A stretch of 64,000 bases of DNA from Bretschneidera sinensis (GCA_023935145.1 CM043699.1:143947036-144011035); one strand, 5' to 3'. Shown: positions 9,292 to 21,829, counted from the first letter of the stretch. Numbers and translations are program-made. The notes: a model not told the origin generated them from the letters alone.

Positions 9292-11346
9292 ATGGCGTCT
9301 GGTGCGCTGCTCCTAGGCCCACCTGTTGTGGCCGTTAAACCGACGTTTGATTCACCTGAAGCCGCCGATATCTCCGTTAAACCATCTAATTATCCATCGG
9401 AAAACCACTCTTCCGCCGAAATCACCACCAATATGGACACCGTAATCTCCCAAACTGCCACACTCAACATCGACGGGCAACCGCTAATGGGCTTGACGGA
9501 GAACTCATCTCTTACGTTTCTATCGACCGGAAATCCGTGCTTGGATTTCTTTTTCCACATCGTGCCTGATACGCCGTCCGATCAACTGATCAATCGACTG
9601 GAATTATCCTGGGTCCACGATTCATTGACCACCTTGAAACTCATCTGCAACCTAAGGGGTGTGAGAGGAACCGGGAAATCTGACAAGGAAGGGTTCTACA
9701 CGGCAGCGTTTTGGCTCCACCAGAACCACCCCCAAACCCTCTCTCTTAATATTCGGGCTTTCGCTGACTTCGGGTACATCAAGGACTTGCTCGAAATTCT
9801 GTATCGGATCCTCGAAGGACCCGAATCAAGGAGAATCGAGAAGCAAAAGCGGCAGGAGAGGATGAAGTTGAAGAAACGATCCCGCAAAATCCAAAATGGG
9901 GAAAAATTCAAGCGAGAAAGTGAGAGAAAATCTGATCTCTCGGAGAAAAAGGAAGAGGGTATTCTAGAAAATGTGGAGGAAATGGGTGGTGCCATTGATA
10001 AAGAGAAGGCAAGGGTAGTGAGGAAGGAGAGAGAGATCGCTAAGGCAAAAAAAGCTTTAGACAAGTACAAATCTGACGCTAATTATAGATTCTTGTTTGA
10101 TTGCGTTGCTGATTTATTTGCTGATCTTCTCAAATCTGATATGAAGTATTTGAGTTCTGGTGATATGTTTAAGATCAGTCTCGCTGCGAAATGGTGCCCT
10201 TCTGTTGATTCTTCATATGATAAGGCTACTTTGATCTGCGAGGGGATCGCGAGAAGGATTTTCCCTCGAGATAGTGATAAGGATTTTGAGGGGATTGAGG
10301 AGGCGCATTATACGTATAGGATTAGAGACAAGTTGAGGAAACAAGTGCTTGTGCCTTTGCATAAGAATCTTCAATTGCCTGAGGTGTATATGAGTGCTAA
10401 TGAGTGGAATTCCCTTCCTTACAATAGGGTTGCCTCTGTGGCGATGAAAAATTACAAAGGTCTGTTTTCGAAGCACGATAAAGAGAGGTTTGAAGAGTAT
10501 CTTGAGAAGGTGAAGAGCGGGAAGGCCAAGATTGCAGCAGGGGCATTGCTTCCTCATCAAATTATCGCAACGCTGAATGATGCAGATGGTGGAGAAGTGG
10601 CTGAGCTTCAGTGGGCAAGAATGGTTGATGATCTTGCCAAGAAAGGGAAGCTCACGAATTGTATGGCGATTTGTGATGTTTCTGGGAGTATGATCGGGAC
10701 ACCCATGGAGGTTTGTGTTGCGTTAGGTTTGTTGGTTTCAGAGCTCAGTGAGAAGCCATGGAAGGGGACGGTAATTACCTTCAGCGAGGATCCTCAATTC
10801 CACTCGATTGAAGGAGATAACCTCAAGTCCAAGACAGAATTCATTAGGAACATGGATTGGGGTTGCAACACAAATTTTCAAAAGGTTTTTGATCGGATTT
10901 TGGAAGTGGCAGTGCAGGGAAAACTGAGTGAAGAACAGATGATAAAGAGGTTATTTGTATTTAGTGATATGGAATTTGACGATGCTGCTGGGGGTAATGA
11001 GATATATTGGAATTTAGAGCATTCAGATAATTTTTCAACGGATGAGGTCCAAGGGGCAGTTATCAAGGAGAGAATGAAAAAGAAATGGGAAACAGATTAC
11101 CAAGTTATACAGAGGAAATACAAAGAGAGCGGATATAGGAAGGTCCCGGAGATTGCGTTTTGGAACCTGAGGAACTCATCCTCAACGCCGGTGGTTGCTA
11201 CACAGAATGGTGTGGCTATGGTGAGTGGGTTTTCGAAGAATCTGCTGACTTTGTTCTTGGGGGAAGGTGGAATTGTGAACCCTGAGAGTGTGATGGGATT
11301 AGCTATTGCTGGTGAGGAGTACAAGAAACTTGTTGTGTATGACTGA
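9292..11346 (+). CDS. DUF2828 family protein with C-terminal vWA domain
   Basis: Single-exon gene of 684 codons, the only intact copy of four in this window. The N-terminus (1-60) is low-complexity. Family homology starts at MGLTENSSLTFLSTGNPCLDFFF (66-88, seen also in the minus-strand pseudogene) and continues through GFYTAAFWLH (134-143). Residues 176-256 are highly charged, Lys/Arg/Glu-rich, likely coiled or disordered. A helical part follows (YRFLFDCVADLFADLL, EAHYTYRIRDKLRKQ, LPEVYMSANEW). The C-terminal third is a von Willebrand A fold with a complete MIDAS: D462-x-S464-x-S466 (CDVSGS), T527 (CNTNF) and D559 (FSDMEFD). The family (plants, fungi, some bacteria, and a giant-virus homologue as I recall) has no established function. 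The helical-plus-vWA layout recalls Ro60/TROVE proteins; a role in RNA or protein assembly is inference only. The ATG at 9292 is the first in frame. It faces pseudogene copy 2 tail to tail. Confidence 0.93.
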   Translation: MASGALLLGPPVVAVKPTFDSPEAADISVKPSNYPSENHSSAEITTNMDTVISQTATLNIDGQPLMGLTENSSLTFLSTGNPCLDFFFHIVPDTPSDQLINRLELSWVHDSLTTLKLICNLRGVRGTGKSDKEGFYTAAFWLHQNHPQTLSLNIRAFADFGYIKDLLEILYRILEGPESRRIEKQKRQERMKLKKRSRKIQNGEKFKRESERKSDLSEKKEEGILENVEEMGGAIDKEKARVVRKEREIAKAKKALDKYKSDANYRFLFDCVADLFADLLKSDMKYLSSGDMFKISLAAKWCPSVDSSYDKATLICEGIARRIFPRDSDKDFEGIEEAHYTYRIRDKLRKQVLVPLHKNLQLPEVYMSANEWNSLPYNRVASVAMKNYKGLFSKHDKERFEEYLEKVKSGKAKIAAGALLPHQIIATLNDADGGEVAELQWARMVDDLAKKGKLTNCMAICDVSGSMIGTPMEVCVALGLLVSELSEKPWKGTVITFSEDPQFHSIEGDNLKSKTEFIRNMDWGCNTNFQKVFDRILEVAVQGKLSEEQMIKRLFVFSDMEFDDAAGGNEIYWNLEHSDNFSTDEVQGAVIKERMKKKWETDYQVIQRKYKESGYRKVPEIAFWNLRNSSSTPVVATQNGVAMVSGFSKNLLTLFLGEGGIVNPESVMGLAIAGEEYKKLVVYD

Positions 11347-12097
11347 TATATGAAGAGCCTTGTTAATTTTGCTTTTGAATCATGAATATTAGTAGTAGCT
11401 GTGTCTGTTTCTTTCTAGTTCCATAAATTCTGTTTTCCAATCTGCAACTATGTTTTTCCTATATGAAGCTAAATATCTATCAATATATGCAAATGCTTGT
11501 TTTGTCTTGTTACCTGGTAATTACCTTGATGATTAGGATATGCTACATTCTATTTGATCAGTTCTCTCATGGATTGTTAGTGGTTTAAAAGATACTTGGT
11601 AACTAACTAAATTTTTACTAGCATGCTGCATAATCGTCTCTTGTTTACTCTTAGAGGTTCTCCAATAAAATGAAGCTGAGGATTCTCACTATAGGTTATA
11701 ACCTTTGCCTAAGGATTGAGGGGTTGAATCATTGGTTCATTTTTCATTTTGGTAGAAAATCAGTAGTCCATTTACTTTTAAAGGATTGAAGCCTTTATTT
11801 AGCATATTATCAGCAGTTTGAATTAAAGAATATAAATCAAATTAGGAAGAAGAAGCAATGTAGATTGCAGATCAATATAAATTGCATGACAGTAGACACA
11901 ATAAAGAAAAAAAAAACTTTGTTAGCTAAATTCAAATATTTTGCTTTGTTTTTCTTCTTCTTTTTCTTTTCTAATCATTGAACATATGTCGTTTTTTCTT
12001 TCTTTTTTGCTTTTTGTTCTTTGAATAAGCATGTACAATTCCTATATCAACTAGAAAACTACCTAGAATTTGACAAAGGAAAGACAAAAGGCCATAA
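11347..12097. other. Intergenic stretch between convergent DUF2828 copies
   Basis: Likely 3' flanks of the two convergent family members. T-rich, no coding frame or repeat end recognised. Confidence 0.5.
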
Positions 12098-13375
12098 TCA
12101 ATCATACACAATAAGGTTCTTGTATTCTTCTCCAGAGACAGCAGATTGCATCACACCATCTTGATTCAAAATCCCACCTTCCTCTTGAAAGTAACTTAAC
12201 AGATTATCTGAGAACCCTCCAATCATCCACTACATTTTCACTTCTTGTACAAGGACCATCCATCGTGCCCCCAAGGTTTCAGAACACAATTTCAGGCACC
12301 TTTTTGAAATCATTCTACCTAAACCTCCTCTTTGTCTCTCTCTAATCCTTTTCCCAATCATACCTACATGCTTCTTCGAATTCCATATTGGTGAACACGC
12401 ACCCTCTCCAACATTTTGTCGTCAGCAAGCTTTCATTCACGAGTTGCCACATGAAAGGCCTCTTGATAAACTTTCCTGAAATCTAAGTTCCTACCACAAT
12501 CCATGCTTGTCACAAAATCAACCTCGGAAGAAATGTTGTTTCCCTTGATCTTAAGAATCTCAGGTTCTTTGCTAAATGTTACTATCTCCCCTTTCCAAGG
12601 GACCTTCACTGAGTTCAGATACTAATACGCTAAGAGCGATAGAGATCTGAATTGGGGTTCCCTTCATGTCCCAGAAACATCACAAATTGCAATGCAATTT
12701 CTCAGATTCCCTTTACCCAAGAAATCATCGACGACTCTCTTCCATTTTTGTTCTGCAACTCCTACCCCATCATGACTTTTAAACAATGGCGCTATAACCT
12801 TGTGGGGAAGTGGTGGCTTACTAGCATTGGCAGTCTTTTCACTCGCTACATAATCTAAGTACTCCTTGAATCGATCGTAATCATGCCTCAAGAATTGATT
12901 CTTGTATGTTTTCATGGAAAGAGATGCAACTTTGTTGTACGGAATCAAATCCCATTGCTTGGCTCTGATGTAAACCTCAGGCAAATCTAAGGCCTTCGGT
13001 AATGGGACTAGAACTTTCTTCCTCAGTCTGTCACTTACTTTGTAAGCATAGTGAGCCTCTTCAATTCCTTGGTATTCTACAATTGCCTCGCGTGGGAAAA
13101 TCTTCTTTGTAATGCTTTTAGATGAGTGTGGTTCTATCATATGAAGAATCAAGAGACGGACACCGTTTCGCAGCGAATATGATCTTATTAAGATTCCCGG
13201 AATTCAAATACCCAATATCTGATTGCAAAAGCTCAGCAAACAAATCCGAAATCCTATCACGCAAGAACCGGTGATTCAAATAAGTCATATATCTCTTCAT
13301 TGCCTTCTAGACCATTGCAGTCATTTCCTCCTTCCTCAATGCACTCGCCTTTTTCTTCTCATTTTCACCTTTTAT
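12098..13375 (-). pseudogene. DUF2828/vWA family pseudogene, copy 2
   Basis: The minus strand aligns with the intact protein from its charged region (about residue 240, near 13375) to its last codons and stop at 12098-12100. The longest pieces are 13300-13118 (FLRDRISDLFAELLQSDIGY) and 13152-12664 (EEAHYAYKVSDRLRKKVLVP through AICDVSG). The reading frame breaks just after CDVSG at about 12664: the next codons of the family motif continue one base out of frame. There is an in-frame stop near 13308, a frame change between the two pieces near 13120-13150, and several more stops in 12100-12660, where homology to the rest of the vWA domain (VPWKGEIVTFSKEP, then DFVTSMDCGRN) is still readable. The N-terminal third is absent. 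Divergence from the intact copy is greater than for copy 1, so this is probably the older loss. Confidence 0.87.
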
Positions 13376-15520
13376 TGATGCCAAAAATCATATTACTATA
13401 TTAGGGTAATCACATCAAGTCCGATTTTAAGTTAAGGTCGAATCCATGTCAGAAGAGTACATGATGACCTGAAATGAAAAGCGGCCCAGAGTTTATGACC
13501 GATGAGGAACTAATGGGATGAAGGGAGAGCTGAGAGAGCCGAGAACTATTTGGGAAAGTGTGTTAAAAAATGTGATATCAGTAAAGTGAGTCTCTTTTGT
13601 GAAAATATCATTTTACTCATTTGAATGGAATAGTGTCTTTGCAAGTCAAAAGTTTCTTATGTCATGAAGATCATGTTTGTGATATAAAATTAGTAACATG
13701 AACCTGAAGTAAGCCACATGTTTAGTTTTGATTGGGTGGTGTATTTTTACCCACATCATATGTCTCCATTCTTTCAAGTGCAAGGTTCGCTTGAGGGAAT
13801 AGTTTTGATAAGAAACCCTTTATTGGTCAATCTTAAGCTATTCTTAAGACTGGTGTAAGGCTTCTAATAGATTGAATGTATAATGTTATATTATTATATT
13901 TTATTTAATTATGTTATTTTTAATTCATACAAAAAAATTACCATTCTTTAATCTTTATATAATATTTATTTACATGTGTATTTCCATTTTTTTCTCTAAG
14001 AAAGAGAACATATTTTTAAAAAAAAAATAACATGACATCTTTTAATATTGGAATCCGAAATGCCCTAAAATATAAAGAAAAAAATTGTCATCCATTTGTA
14101 GAATATAACATATTTTCAGTAGATAACAACATATAAATTGAGAGAATAACTCTAATTTAAAATCAGTGAAGATCAAATATGAAACTTTCAGCTTTGACTA
14201 CTTAAACCATGATCTCGTGAACTTGAATAGGACATGCTCTATTTATTTGTATTTGCTATAATTAATCTAGAGGATTATAAATTTTTTTTTTTTTAAGAAT
14301 TGAGGGTTATAACTTTGATCCCACGTCTTGTTTGTATATTTGTATTCGATACTATGTTTGAGATCCGGTGATCATCATCCTTCTGCTGTCACAAATGATC
14401 TTCTGAATAAGATAGTTATACAAACAAAAGGCAGCTACCACTCTAAAAGTTTGGATGGAAAAGATCAGGCAAATTGTCTCTTCAAGGTGAAGTGCTTTAT
14501 CATATGACTTGCAGAGCAATGAGCATGGAAATGCCTACCAGCTGCAATGGAATTCCATTAATGAGGATTCTTATTTGTTGAATTGAATTCAACTATGGAT
14601 GAGTTTTAAGTTTCTTACCCACTTGTGTCACCTGAAAGAGATAGACAAATAATAAATTGATTGTATAAACCTCAAAATATATTCATTATAAACCAAAATA
14701 AAGCAAAAATATTGATAGCTTACTAAATAAAAATAATAAATTTTGGTTTTATTGGGCCATCAAAGTTCCTTAGCAAGTAGTTTTTTCTTTATTTTGCCTT
14801 ATTAAGTGCCGATTATTCAGAGAATAAAGAAGACTGTTACCCACATCATCTAAACTGCAGAGAGAAAGAAAGGCAAATAATCCATAACCCCTTTAGGTAT
14901 AGTATAATTATATGGAGGTTTTTTTTCTTTCGATTCTAAGGTTTTTAAAAATCTTAATTATCAAAATGGGCTGCTTTTGCTTTGTAAGCATTACTTAAAG
15001 CCATGTCAATATTTTTTTCTCTCAAATTCATATATTAAAATAAAAGCCATTGCTAAGGTTACTGGAATGACATGCAAACCCATCCTAACAAACTAGTATA
15101 CATACAGCGCATCAACCTCGTCTGCAAATTGCAAAATATCAAATACAAATCATTACGTAATCTACAACCTCTTCAAATACTCCACTTTTGCATTGGCTGA
15201 GAGTAGCAGATTAATGGAGAGAGAGACCTGAACCAAGGATACAATTTAGGAAAAGCCTAATAATATCTCTAAAAAAATTGGGAGAAAAAATAATGATATG
15301 GTTTAAGTGATGTTTACATGGTAAAAACAATCTCATTTAAGTAAATAGGATTTCAACAACTCCATTTTAAATAGCCCCTTGGCATTGTTAGTTGACTAAC
15401 TAAAAACTGTAATGACTTCATTGCTCTCATCTAATTAGGAGATAACTATCACTCTATCACCCCTTTTCTCTCTCTCTTAACAGCCAATTTCTCTCTCCAT
15501 GAAAAAAACTCAATTTCTCT
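13376..15520. other. AT-rich intergenic stretch, no gene seen
   Basis: No frame with a recognisable motif. Contains poly-A/T tracts (for example 14281-14295) and ordinary AT-rich sequence. A decayed LTR for the adjacent gypsy remnant may be hidden in the right part, but I could not find its ends. Confidence 0.5.
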
Positions 15521-16655
15521 TTTTTTATTACCCCAATAAATATTATATGAGGGCTTCAACAGCCAATGCTTTGGCAAGCTTCATCCTAGTGAGTAATACT
15601 TCGCACTCGGCCTCGTTATTAGAAGTTTTGAACCTAAACTTTAAGTCATACTCAACTGTGAACCTCACTTCCAACGTTGTTGGAGGAACCTTTTATATAA
15701 AGTGTCCAACTTAGAGTTCGTTCGACCGTCTCTGGTGCTGACTCTTCAATTGGAATCTCGAGGAGTACGTGTTATCTCCACTATAAAGTCTGCAGGGGCT
15801 TGAGCTTTGATAGCTTTTCAAGGTCTATACCAGATATCAAACTCCTCGAGTTCAATTGACCATTTGACTATCCTTCCTGAGATATTTGATTTGTGGAGTA
15901 CTTGCCTTAGAGGTTGATATGCTAGGAGGACAATTGTATATGCTTGAAAATATGGCCGGAGTTTTCGAGCTAAAATTAGGAGAGTATATGTCATCTTCTC
16001 GATGGAAGGTATCGAGTTTCGACATCATGGAGAATCCTACTGATATAATATACGGGTTTCTGAACGCCCATATCCTTTCGGATCAAGACAGAAGCCACTA
16101 CAGACCTGCCGAAAGATAAAGGAAAAACTCTTCTCCAACGATAGGTTTGGCTAGAAGTGACGGAGAGCTCAAGTATTCCTTTAATTCCTCAAAAGCTCTC
16201 TGGCAGCCTCGGTCCAGGTGAAATCTTTGGCATGATGGATTTGAAGAAAGGCAGACATCTCCTCGCAGATTTTGATGGCTAAGTATCTCTCTATTCGCCA
16301 GTTAGTCTCTATGCTTCTTTCACTATTCGAGGAGGGGTCATGTCTAAGATGGCCTCGATCTTCTCAGGGTTAGCTTTTATTCCTCGCTGGGTGACCATAG
16401 AAATTTTGTAGTGGTAACTCCGAAAGCGCATTTGGATGGGTTTTGGTTCATCTGATAGTGTCACAGTATTCTGAAAGCTTCTTTCATATTAGATTCATGG
16501 TCTTTGACCTCAATGCTCTTTACCAACATATCATCTAAATAAACTTTCATATTTATCCCGATATGCTTTTAAAAGATTTTGTTAACTAATCTCTGATAGG
16601 TGGCCCCGACATTCTTGAGTACGAAGGGCATGATTTTGTAGCCGTATATGCAATC
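15521..16655 (-). mobile_element. Ty3/gypsy pol remnant (RT to RNase H), minus strand
   Basis: On the minus strand, from 16655 downwards, the RT core reads YGYKIMPFVLKNVGATYQRLV, then a catalytic box with YLDDM for the usual YVDD, then KCAFGVTT. Near 15715-15540 it reads EYDLKFRFKTSNNEAECEVLL, the RNase H strand-helix of Tat-type gypsy elements; the RNase H in the element at 57200-57370 is closely similar. Stops interrupt every frame (for example just after VNKIF). RT begins abruptly at about 16655, so the upstream part of pol is missing, and integrase was not seen. An old fragment. Confidence 0.8.
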
Positions 16656-16836
16656 AATTTAATTGCCTAACAAAAAGAAAAACTGAATAAAAGATAACAT
16701 ATTGAAAGATAAATGCTGGAGTATTCTCCCAACAGAATAAGCTTCAAGGAGAATTTAGTTACCCAACATTTTTTTAACAGTTCAAAACCTCAAATCTTTT
16801 AAGATAAATAACTAGCTAATTGTTAAAATATCTATA

Positions 16837-18470
16837 TCAATCCAATACGACAAGACTCTTGTATTCTTTTCCTGATATAGCCGCCTGCATTACAGCATCT
16901 GGATTCAAAATCCTACCTCCCTCCAAGAACAAAATCAGCAAATTCTTCGAAAACCCACTAACCAATGCAACACCCTCTTGATTGCTAGGAACCGGTGTGG
17001 CAACCGAATTCCTTAGATTCCAAAACACAATCTCAGCACCTTCTCATATCCTTTCTTCTTGAACTTCCTTTGTACCTTCATGTAATCAGTCTCCCAATTG
17101 TTCCATGAAGCTTCATCAAACTCCATGTCACTAAACACAAATACCCATTTTACCATTTGTTCTTCTCTTAGCCTTCCATTAACAACAACCTTCAAAATTC
17201 TTCTAAACCCCCTATGGAAATTAGTGTTATTGCCCCAATCCATCTCCCTAATAAATTCAATCTTTTCTAAAAGGCTATCTCCTTCTATCACGTGAAGCTT
17301 AGGCTTCTCGCTAAATGTGATTAACTTTCCCTTCCATGGATCTTCACCAAGTTCTGATATTAATAAGCCAAGTGCCACAGAAACCTTCATTTGTGTCCCA
17401 TTCATGCTACCTGATACGTCACATATTGCGATGCTGTTTGTTAGCTACCCTTTCTTCTTAACATCATCGACCATTCTTGTCCATTGAAGCTCAGCTACTT
17501 GCCCACCATCTGAATCTTCCAAATAGGCTATGATCTCATGGGGAAGCAAAGCACCAGCCGCAATTTTTGCCTTTCCACTCTTTACTTCCTCAAGGTACTC
17601 TTGAAACCGAGTTACGTCATGCTCTGTCAACAACTCTTTGTAGAGTTTCATTGCAATTAAGGTCACTCTGTTGTAAGGAAGCTTATCCCATTGGTTGGCA
17701 GACATGTATACCTCAGGTAAGTGCAATGCTTTGTGAAGAGGAACAAGGGAACAAGTACTTGTTTCCTCAATCGCTCTCTCACTTTATAGCTATAGTAAGC
17801 AATTCCTTCATTTTCTACATACTTTTCGCGAGGGAGAACTTTCTTAGCAATGCTTTCGCAATTCAAGATCGATTTATCATACGAGGAATCGAGGGAAGGG
17901 CACCACTTTGCGGCAAGACTAATCTTGTTGAGCTGACCTGAATCCAAAAATCGGATGTCGAATTTCAAATTTCAAATGCTTAGCAAAAAAATCTGAAATT
18001 CGATGGTGCAAGAACCGAAAATCGGGTCACGGGTGTACCTCGCGAAGGCTTTTTTAGCCTTAGCCAAATATTTCTCCTTCCTCAATGTCCTAGCCATAAG
18101 CATTTTTTCTTCCATTTTCTCCTTTGGTGTCTTACCTTCCATTAATTTTTGCTTCTTACTAGAAGATTTCTCCAAATAAGTATCAGACTTCCTCTTTTGC
18201 AGCTCTTGTTTCTCAATCTCGCGTGCAATGGGGCCCAGTGCCACGTACACCTCTCAGGTGGCATATTAGCTTGAGGGCTATCAAGGCATCGTGGTCCCAC
18301 GCCGACTCGAGACGACGCGTGAGCTCTTTCGGCTGTGTGTCGGGGACAACATGGAAGAAGAAGTCTAGACAATGATTTCCGGTCGACAAGAAAGTTGCAG
18401 AGCAATTTTCTGTGAAACCCATTGGTGGTTTTTGTGTAAGAATTGGAGTGGTAGTGGTGGGTGGGATTGA
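16837..18470 (-). pseudogene. DUF2828/vWA family pseudogene, copy 3
   Basis: Minus strand. Starts upstream of MGFTENCSATFLSTGNHCLD (18422 downwards); in-frame codons before that Met (TQKPP) still look like the family, but no clean start codon was found. After LRGVRGTG about 50 codons are deleted (the FYTAAFWLH to ILEG segment), joining to IAREIEKQEL. The remainder is broken by frame changes near 17970, 17740 and 17035 and by a TAG at about 17442-17444 within the segment leading to AICDVSGS. The MIDAS residues (DVSGS, NNTNF, FSDMEFD) are all retained, unlike copy 1. Ends VVLD with a TGA at 16837-16839. The charged linker is present (KKQKLMEGKTPKEKMEEK). A recent-looking loss, with most codons still family-like. 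Confidence 0.87.
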
Positions 18471-21083
18471 TTTTCTGAGAAAATTTTCAAGGTGGATTTC
18501 TGGGCCCCAAGCATTGACATCATTGTGTTGGGTTCTACCGAATGGGGTTTTTTTTTATGACTGGAAACGGTGATCTCCTATGTATATTTTGCATAGTTTA
18601 GCAGAGAAGTTCTAGGGTTTGCAAATGACCTAACTTGCACAACATGTCAAACCTCTTCTGTATTCATCTAAATTTCTCCCTTTTTTTTGTCTTCCTTTTT
18701 TCTAAACCTTGTTCTCACGAACTTTTCTTTGGTAGAAGGCTTGGCCTAGGCTGCAAGAAAATATGAAAATAAATTAATATAGGCCCTAAACAAGGTTTGT
18801 CACATTCTTTGCTGGGGTTAGCGACCGACCAGAGGCCCGTCATAGACTAAACAATCCGAGGCCCATTAAGAAAGCTATATACCTCCATAAAGACTTCTAA
18901 TTAATTTTATTTTTTTATAGACAAATAATAAAAGAAAAGTGGTAATTACAGGGAAACTAAATGATAATTTTGATATTTAATTATTTTTAAATAAATATTA
19001 TTCAATTTTTTTGTAATTATCAGTGCGATTTTTCGGTCTCGTAATAAATCCCACAGAACTGACTCCGTAATATCACTATTCATAAAATAAAAAATAAAAA
19101 GCTCAAATTTTGTCCACTTCATGAACATGTTTAATATTATAATAGCTATAATATTTCAATAGTAATTAAGTTTAATGATAATTAACTATCTGACCTCCAA
19201 CATTTATTAACAAGACATAAATCTAATACGATTTCTAACTTTTTCTTATGAATTTTAATAAGTTTTAAATTGTTTAATAAATCTGCATCAATTCACAGTT
19301 TAGGGTCATCAGTTACATGAGTTTTATTTAATAATAAGTTTTGGAGTTTTATTTTCTTTTTCAAATTTATAATATTTTAAAATAAAACTTTAACTTAAAA
19401 TTTACTGATCCAAACAATCCACTTAAATCTAATTTTATCGGAATGAACAGAGTGCACGTCCTGTATGGTAATGAATTGAACCAGGCCACATCCAACAATC
19501 AATTATTTACTAGCTTGACTGACGAGCATCTCTTTGGTTAATTTTAAGGAGAAAAAGATAAAGGTCTCTGTCATTTGTCTTTTGAATTGGAAAAACTTTT
19601 TTAAAAAAAGGAATCCAAAAAGTGACCAAGTTCGGTTAACCATTCTGCGATGAAACATCATTATACATATATCAAACCTTAATTTTGATTCGTCACAACA
19701 CATTACCTCTTCTTCTTTTATTTATTAAGGTTCATAACTTAGTAAAAGTGAAGACCTTTGAAATGAATTTTGATTTAACCATGGAACTTTTTTGCAACAG
19801 TCAAAAATCATATGTTAGAGTAAAATTTTTTGTCTATTTTGAATTTATTAAAGATACATTACACAAAAATTTATTTTATTATTGAATAAAAAAATATATA
19901 TACTTTTTATCTCTTCTCGCATCATCCAATTATGAGATAGATATTTGTGTAATATATCTTTCATAGGCATGTGTTAGACGATTTCGAAACAAATGATCTT
20001 ACGAAAACAGCGAAACACTTGCATACACAAAAAACACAGAAAATACTAAAAGTCTTCGAAGGAGTTGTGCCTCCAAAGACTTTATGATGCTTAAGTCAGT
20101 ATCTCGAATATAAGAAAATAAAAAAATAAGAGATTTATAAAGAGAATTATGTTTTACCTGAGAAACAGTAGGAGTCCCTTTTACATAGCACTTAAGATTG
20201 AGTCTGTTACGATAAATAATGATGTGCATAATTATAATAACGTCAAATGTGATTATAAAATAATAACATCAAGATTTACTCAGATTTAATATTCAAAGTA
20301 ACTATCGTATGAAATTTAATAAAATTATAAACTATATATGAAAATATCATTTTACTAAAACCACTTAAAAATGTATGATTGAGTGAGGTTGTGAAATTAC
20401 TCATCAACTTTTGAAAAGTGTCATTTATAGATAGGTCGTTTACTAGGTATAGACAATATTCAACTAGATTTAGAAATTAATTTTTAAACCCTTTAATTTA
20501 ATAATATTTGATAAACAAATATTAAATATGAATCAACCATATTTAAATATGACACAGAAATCGATGTAGATATGCTACAGTATAATTTAGATAAGTCTAA
20601 TATATACTCCTACGTAGATATAAGTCCAACTATTTTAGAAAGATCTTAGGAATATTCTTTTGATTTCTTTTTCGTTCTTTGAAATTTGAAGAAATAGTAC
20701 TCTAAATAATTGAAGTGTGGACTCCATCTTTCTGTTCTATATCTTTAATGTTTTACATGCCGCTACATTTGCCAAGCCATGTTTGGCAACATAGAGCTTC
20801 AAAGATAACAAGTTTTTTTTAATAATGTAAACCGTAACTTGAACTCATCAACTTTTGTTGTTGTTAAGTAGCTGAATTTGTCATCATTTATTGAGGCTCA
20901 AAAGATGCTTGCTACATTTCCTTGTCACTCTCTTATCTATTCGACTATACAAAAATCAAAATGAAAAAGATGCACATTTGAAAATTATCATTCCTACCAT
21001 TACAATGAGAATTAAAAACCTCTAAAAAAATAAAAATACAAAATGAAAAAGGAAAAAGGAAAAATATTTGGATTATTGTTAAT
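18471..21083. other. AT-rich intergenic stretch, no gene seen
   Basis: 2.6 kb with only short chance frames on both strands. No transposon ends, target duplications or RNA gene signatures recognised. Confidence 0.5.
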
Positions 21084-21743
21084 TTACCAAAGCCTAGCAG
21101 CTTTAGTTTCAGATGAACTCAACAGTTCCTCCAAGTAATCGGTACCTAAATCCTCCAAAACCACAACATTCTCTATCCTCACATCTCTTTTCTTTTTTAT
21201 CATTTTCCTCCTCATGGAATGCTTTCTCTTTAGAGCCACAACAGGGGAGCAACCTTCCTCATAACTATACTTCATGTCCTTAAGTGACTCTTCAACTCTC
21301 TCCGCAGGAAAATTTAGAATAGCAGATGAACCCCTCATCGAAAAGGCAGCTTGATCATAAGCCAAAGCAGCTGCCTCTGCACTATCAAATGTCCCTAACC
21401 ATACCCTTATGCCATGTCTAGTGGAATCCCTTATTTCCGCCGCGAATTTCCCCCATGGCCGCCTCCTTACCCCTCTATAGGGTTTTGGCTTCTTAGGGTT
21501 CATCTCTTCTTCAATCGAACTAACTTCTTCATCCTTAATTATCCGATTCGAAAAAGTTGTTTCGCACGTTTCTTGGGTAGCCTCCGCTATTAGGCCATAT
21601 AGTAGCATTTCTTCGGAGTCATTTTCATTGAAAGGGAGGGTTTTGTTGTCAAAAGAAGGGTAATAGGAAAAATATTCCGGCGAGCCAAAGGAAGATTCCG
21701 ATGAGAAATCTGAATTTGGGGAGTGGAAGATAGAGGAATCCAT
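21084..21743 (-). CDS. ERF1B: AP2/ERF transcription factor, group IX ERF1-like
   Basis: Single-exon gene of 219 residues. One AP2/ERF domain at about 89-146 runs from [19 protein letters not shown] through [17 protein letters not shown] to the LNFP end, with the Ala and Asp of the ERF subfamily (AEIRD, GTFD). Such domains bind GCC-box DNA in the nucleus. Upstream is an acidic, Ser/Phe-rich activation region with the group IX motif EEMLLYGLI (about 45-52). Downstream is a basic stretch ([15 protein letters not shown], possible nuclear signal). The C-terminal [16 protein letters not shown] resembles the ERF1-type acidic motif and the tail ends in Trp. The frame stays open to 21872, but MDSSIF at 21743 is chosen because it gives the usual family N-terminus and follows the TATA box by about 90 bp. 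Known ERF1-type proteins act downstream of ethylene and jasmonate in defence. The symbol reflects the closest named class, not proven orthology. Confidence 0.93.
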   Translation of the reverse strand: MDSSIFHSPNSDFSSESSFGSPEYFSYYPSFDNKTLPFNENDSEEMLLYGLIAEATQETCETTFSNRIIKDEEVSSIEEEMNPKKPKPYRGVRRRPWGKFAAEIRDSTRHGIRVWLGTFDSAEAAALAYDQAAFSMRGSSAILNFPAERVEESLKDMKYSYEEGCSPVVALKRKHSMRRKMIKKKRDVRIENVVVLEDLGTDYLEELLSSSETKAARLW

Positions 21744-21829
21744 TTGGATTGTAGCTTTTCGTTTTGATAATTGGACAGTTGGTATGAGCAGAATTTGAGG
21801 CTTCGCTTCCTTTTCAAGTATATGGAGTA

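Noticed and set aside
9696..10070. 124-codon minus-strand frame inside the intact DUF2828 gene
   Set aside because: Antisense shadow of the charged region of the real gene.
15499..15714. 71-codon plus-strand frame
   Set aside because: It is the antisense of a gypsy RNase H remnant on the minus strand; the same pattern occurs at 57188-57373 opposite the RNase H of the first Tat element.
21590..21817. 75-codon minus-strand frame overlapping the ERF start
   Set aside because: Out-of-frame shadow of the ERF N-terminus.
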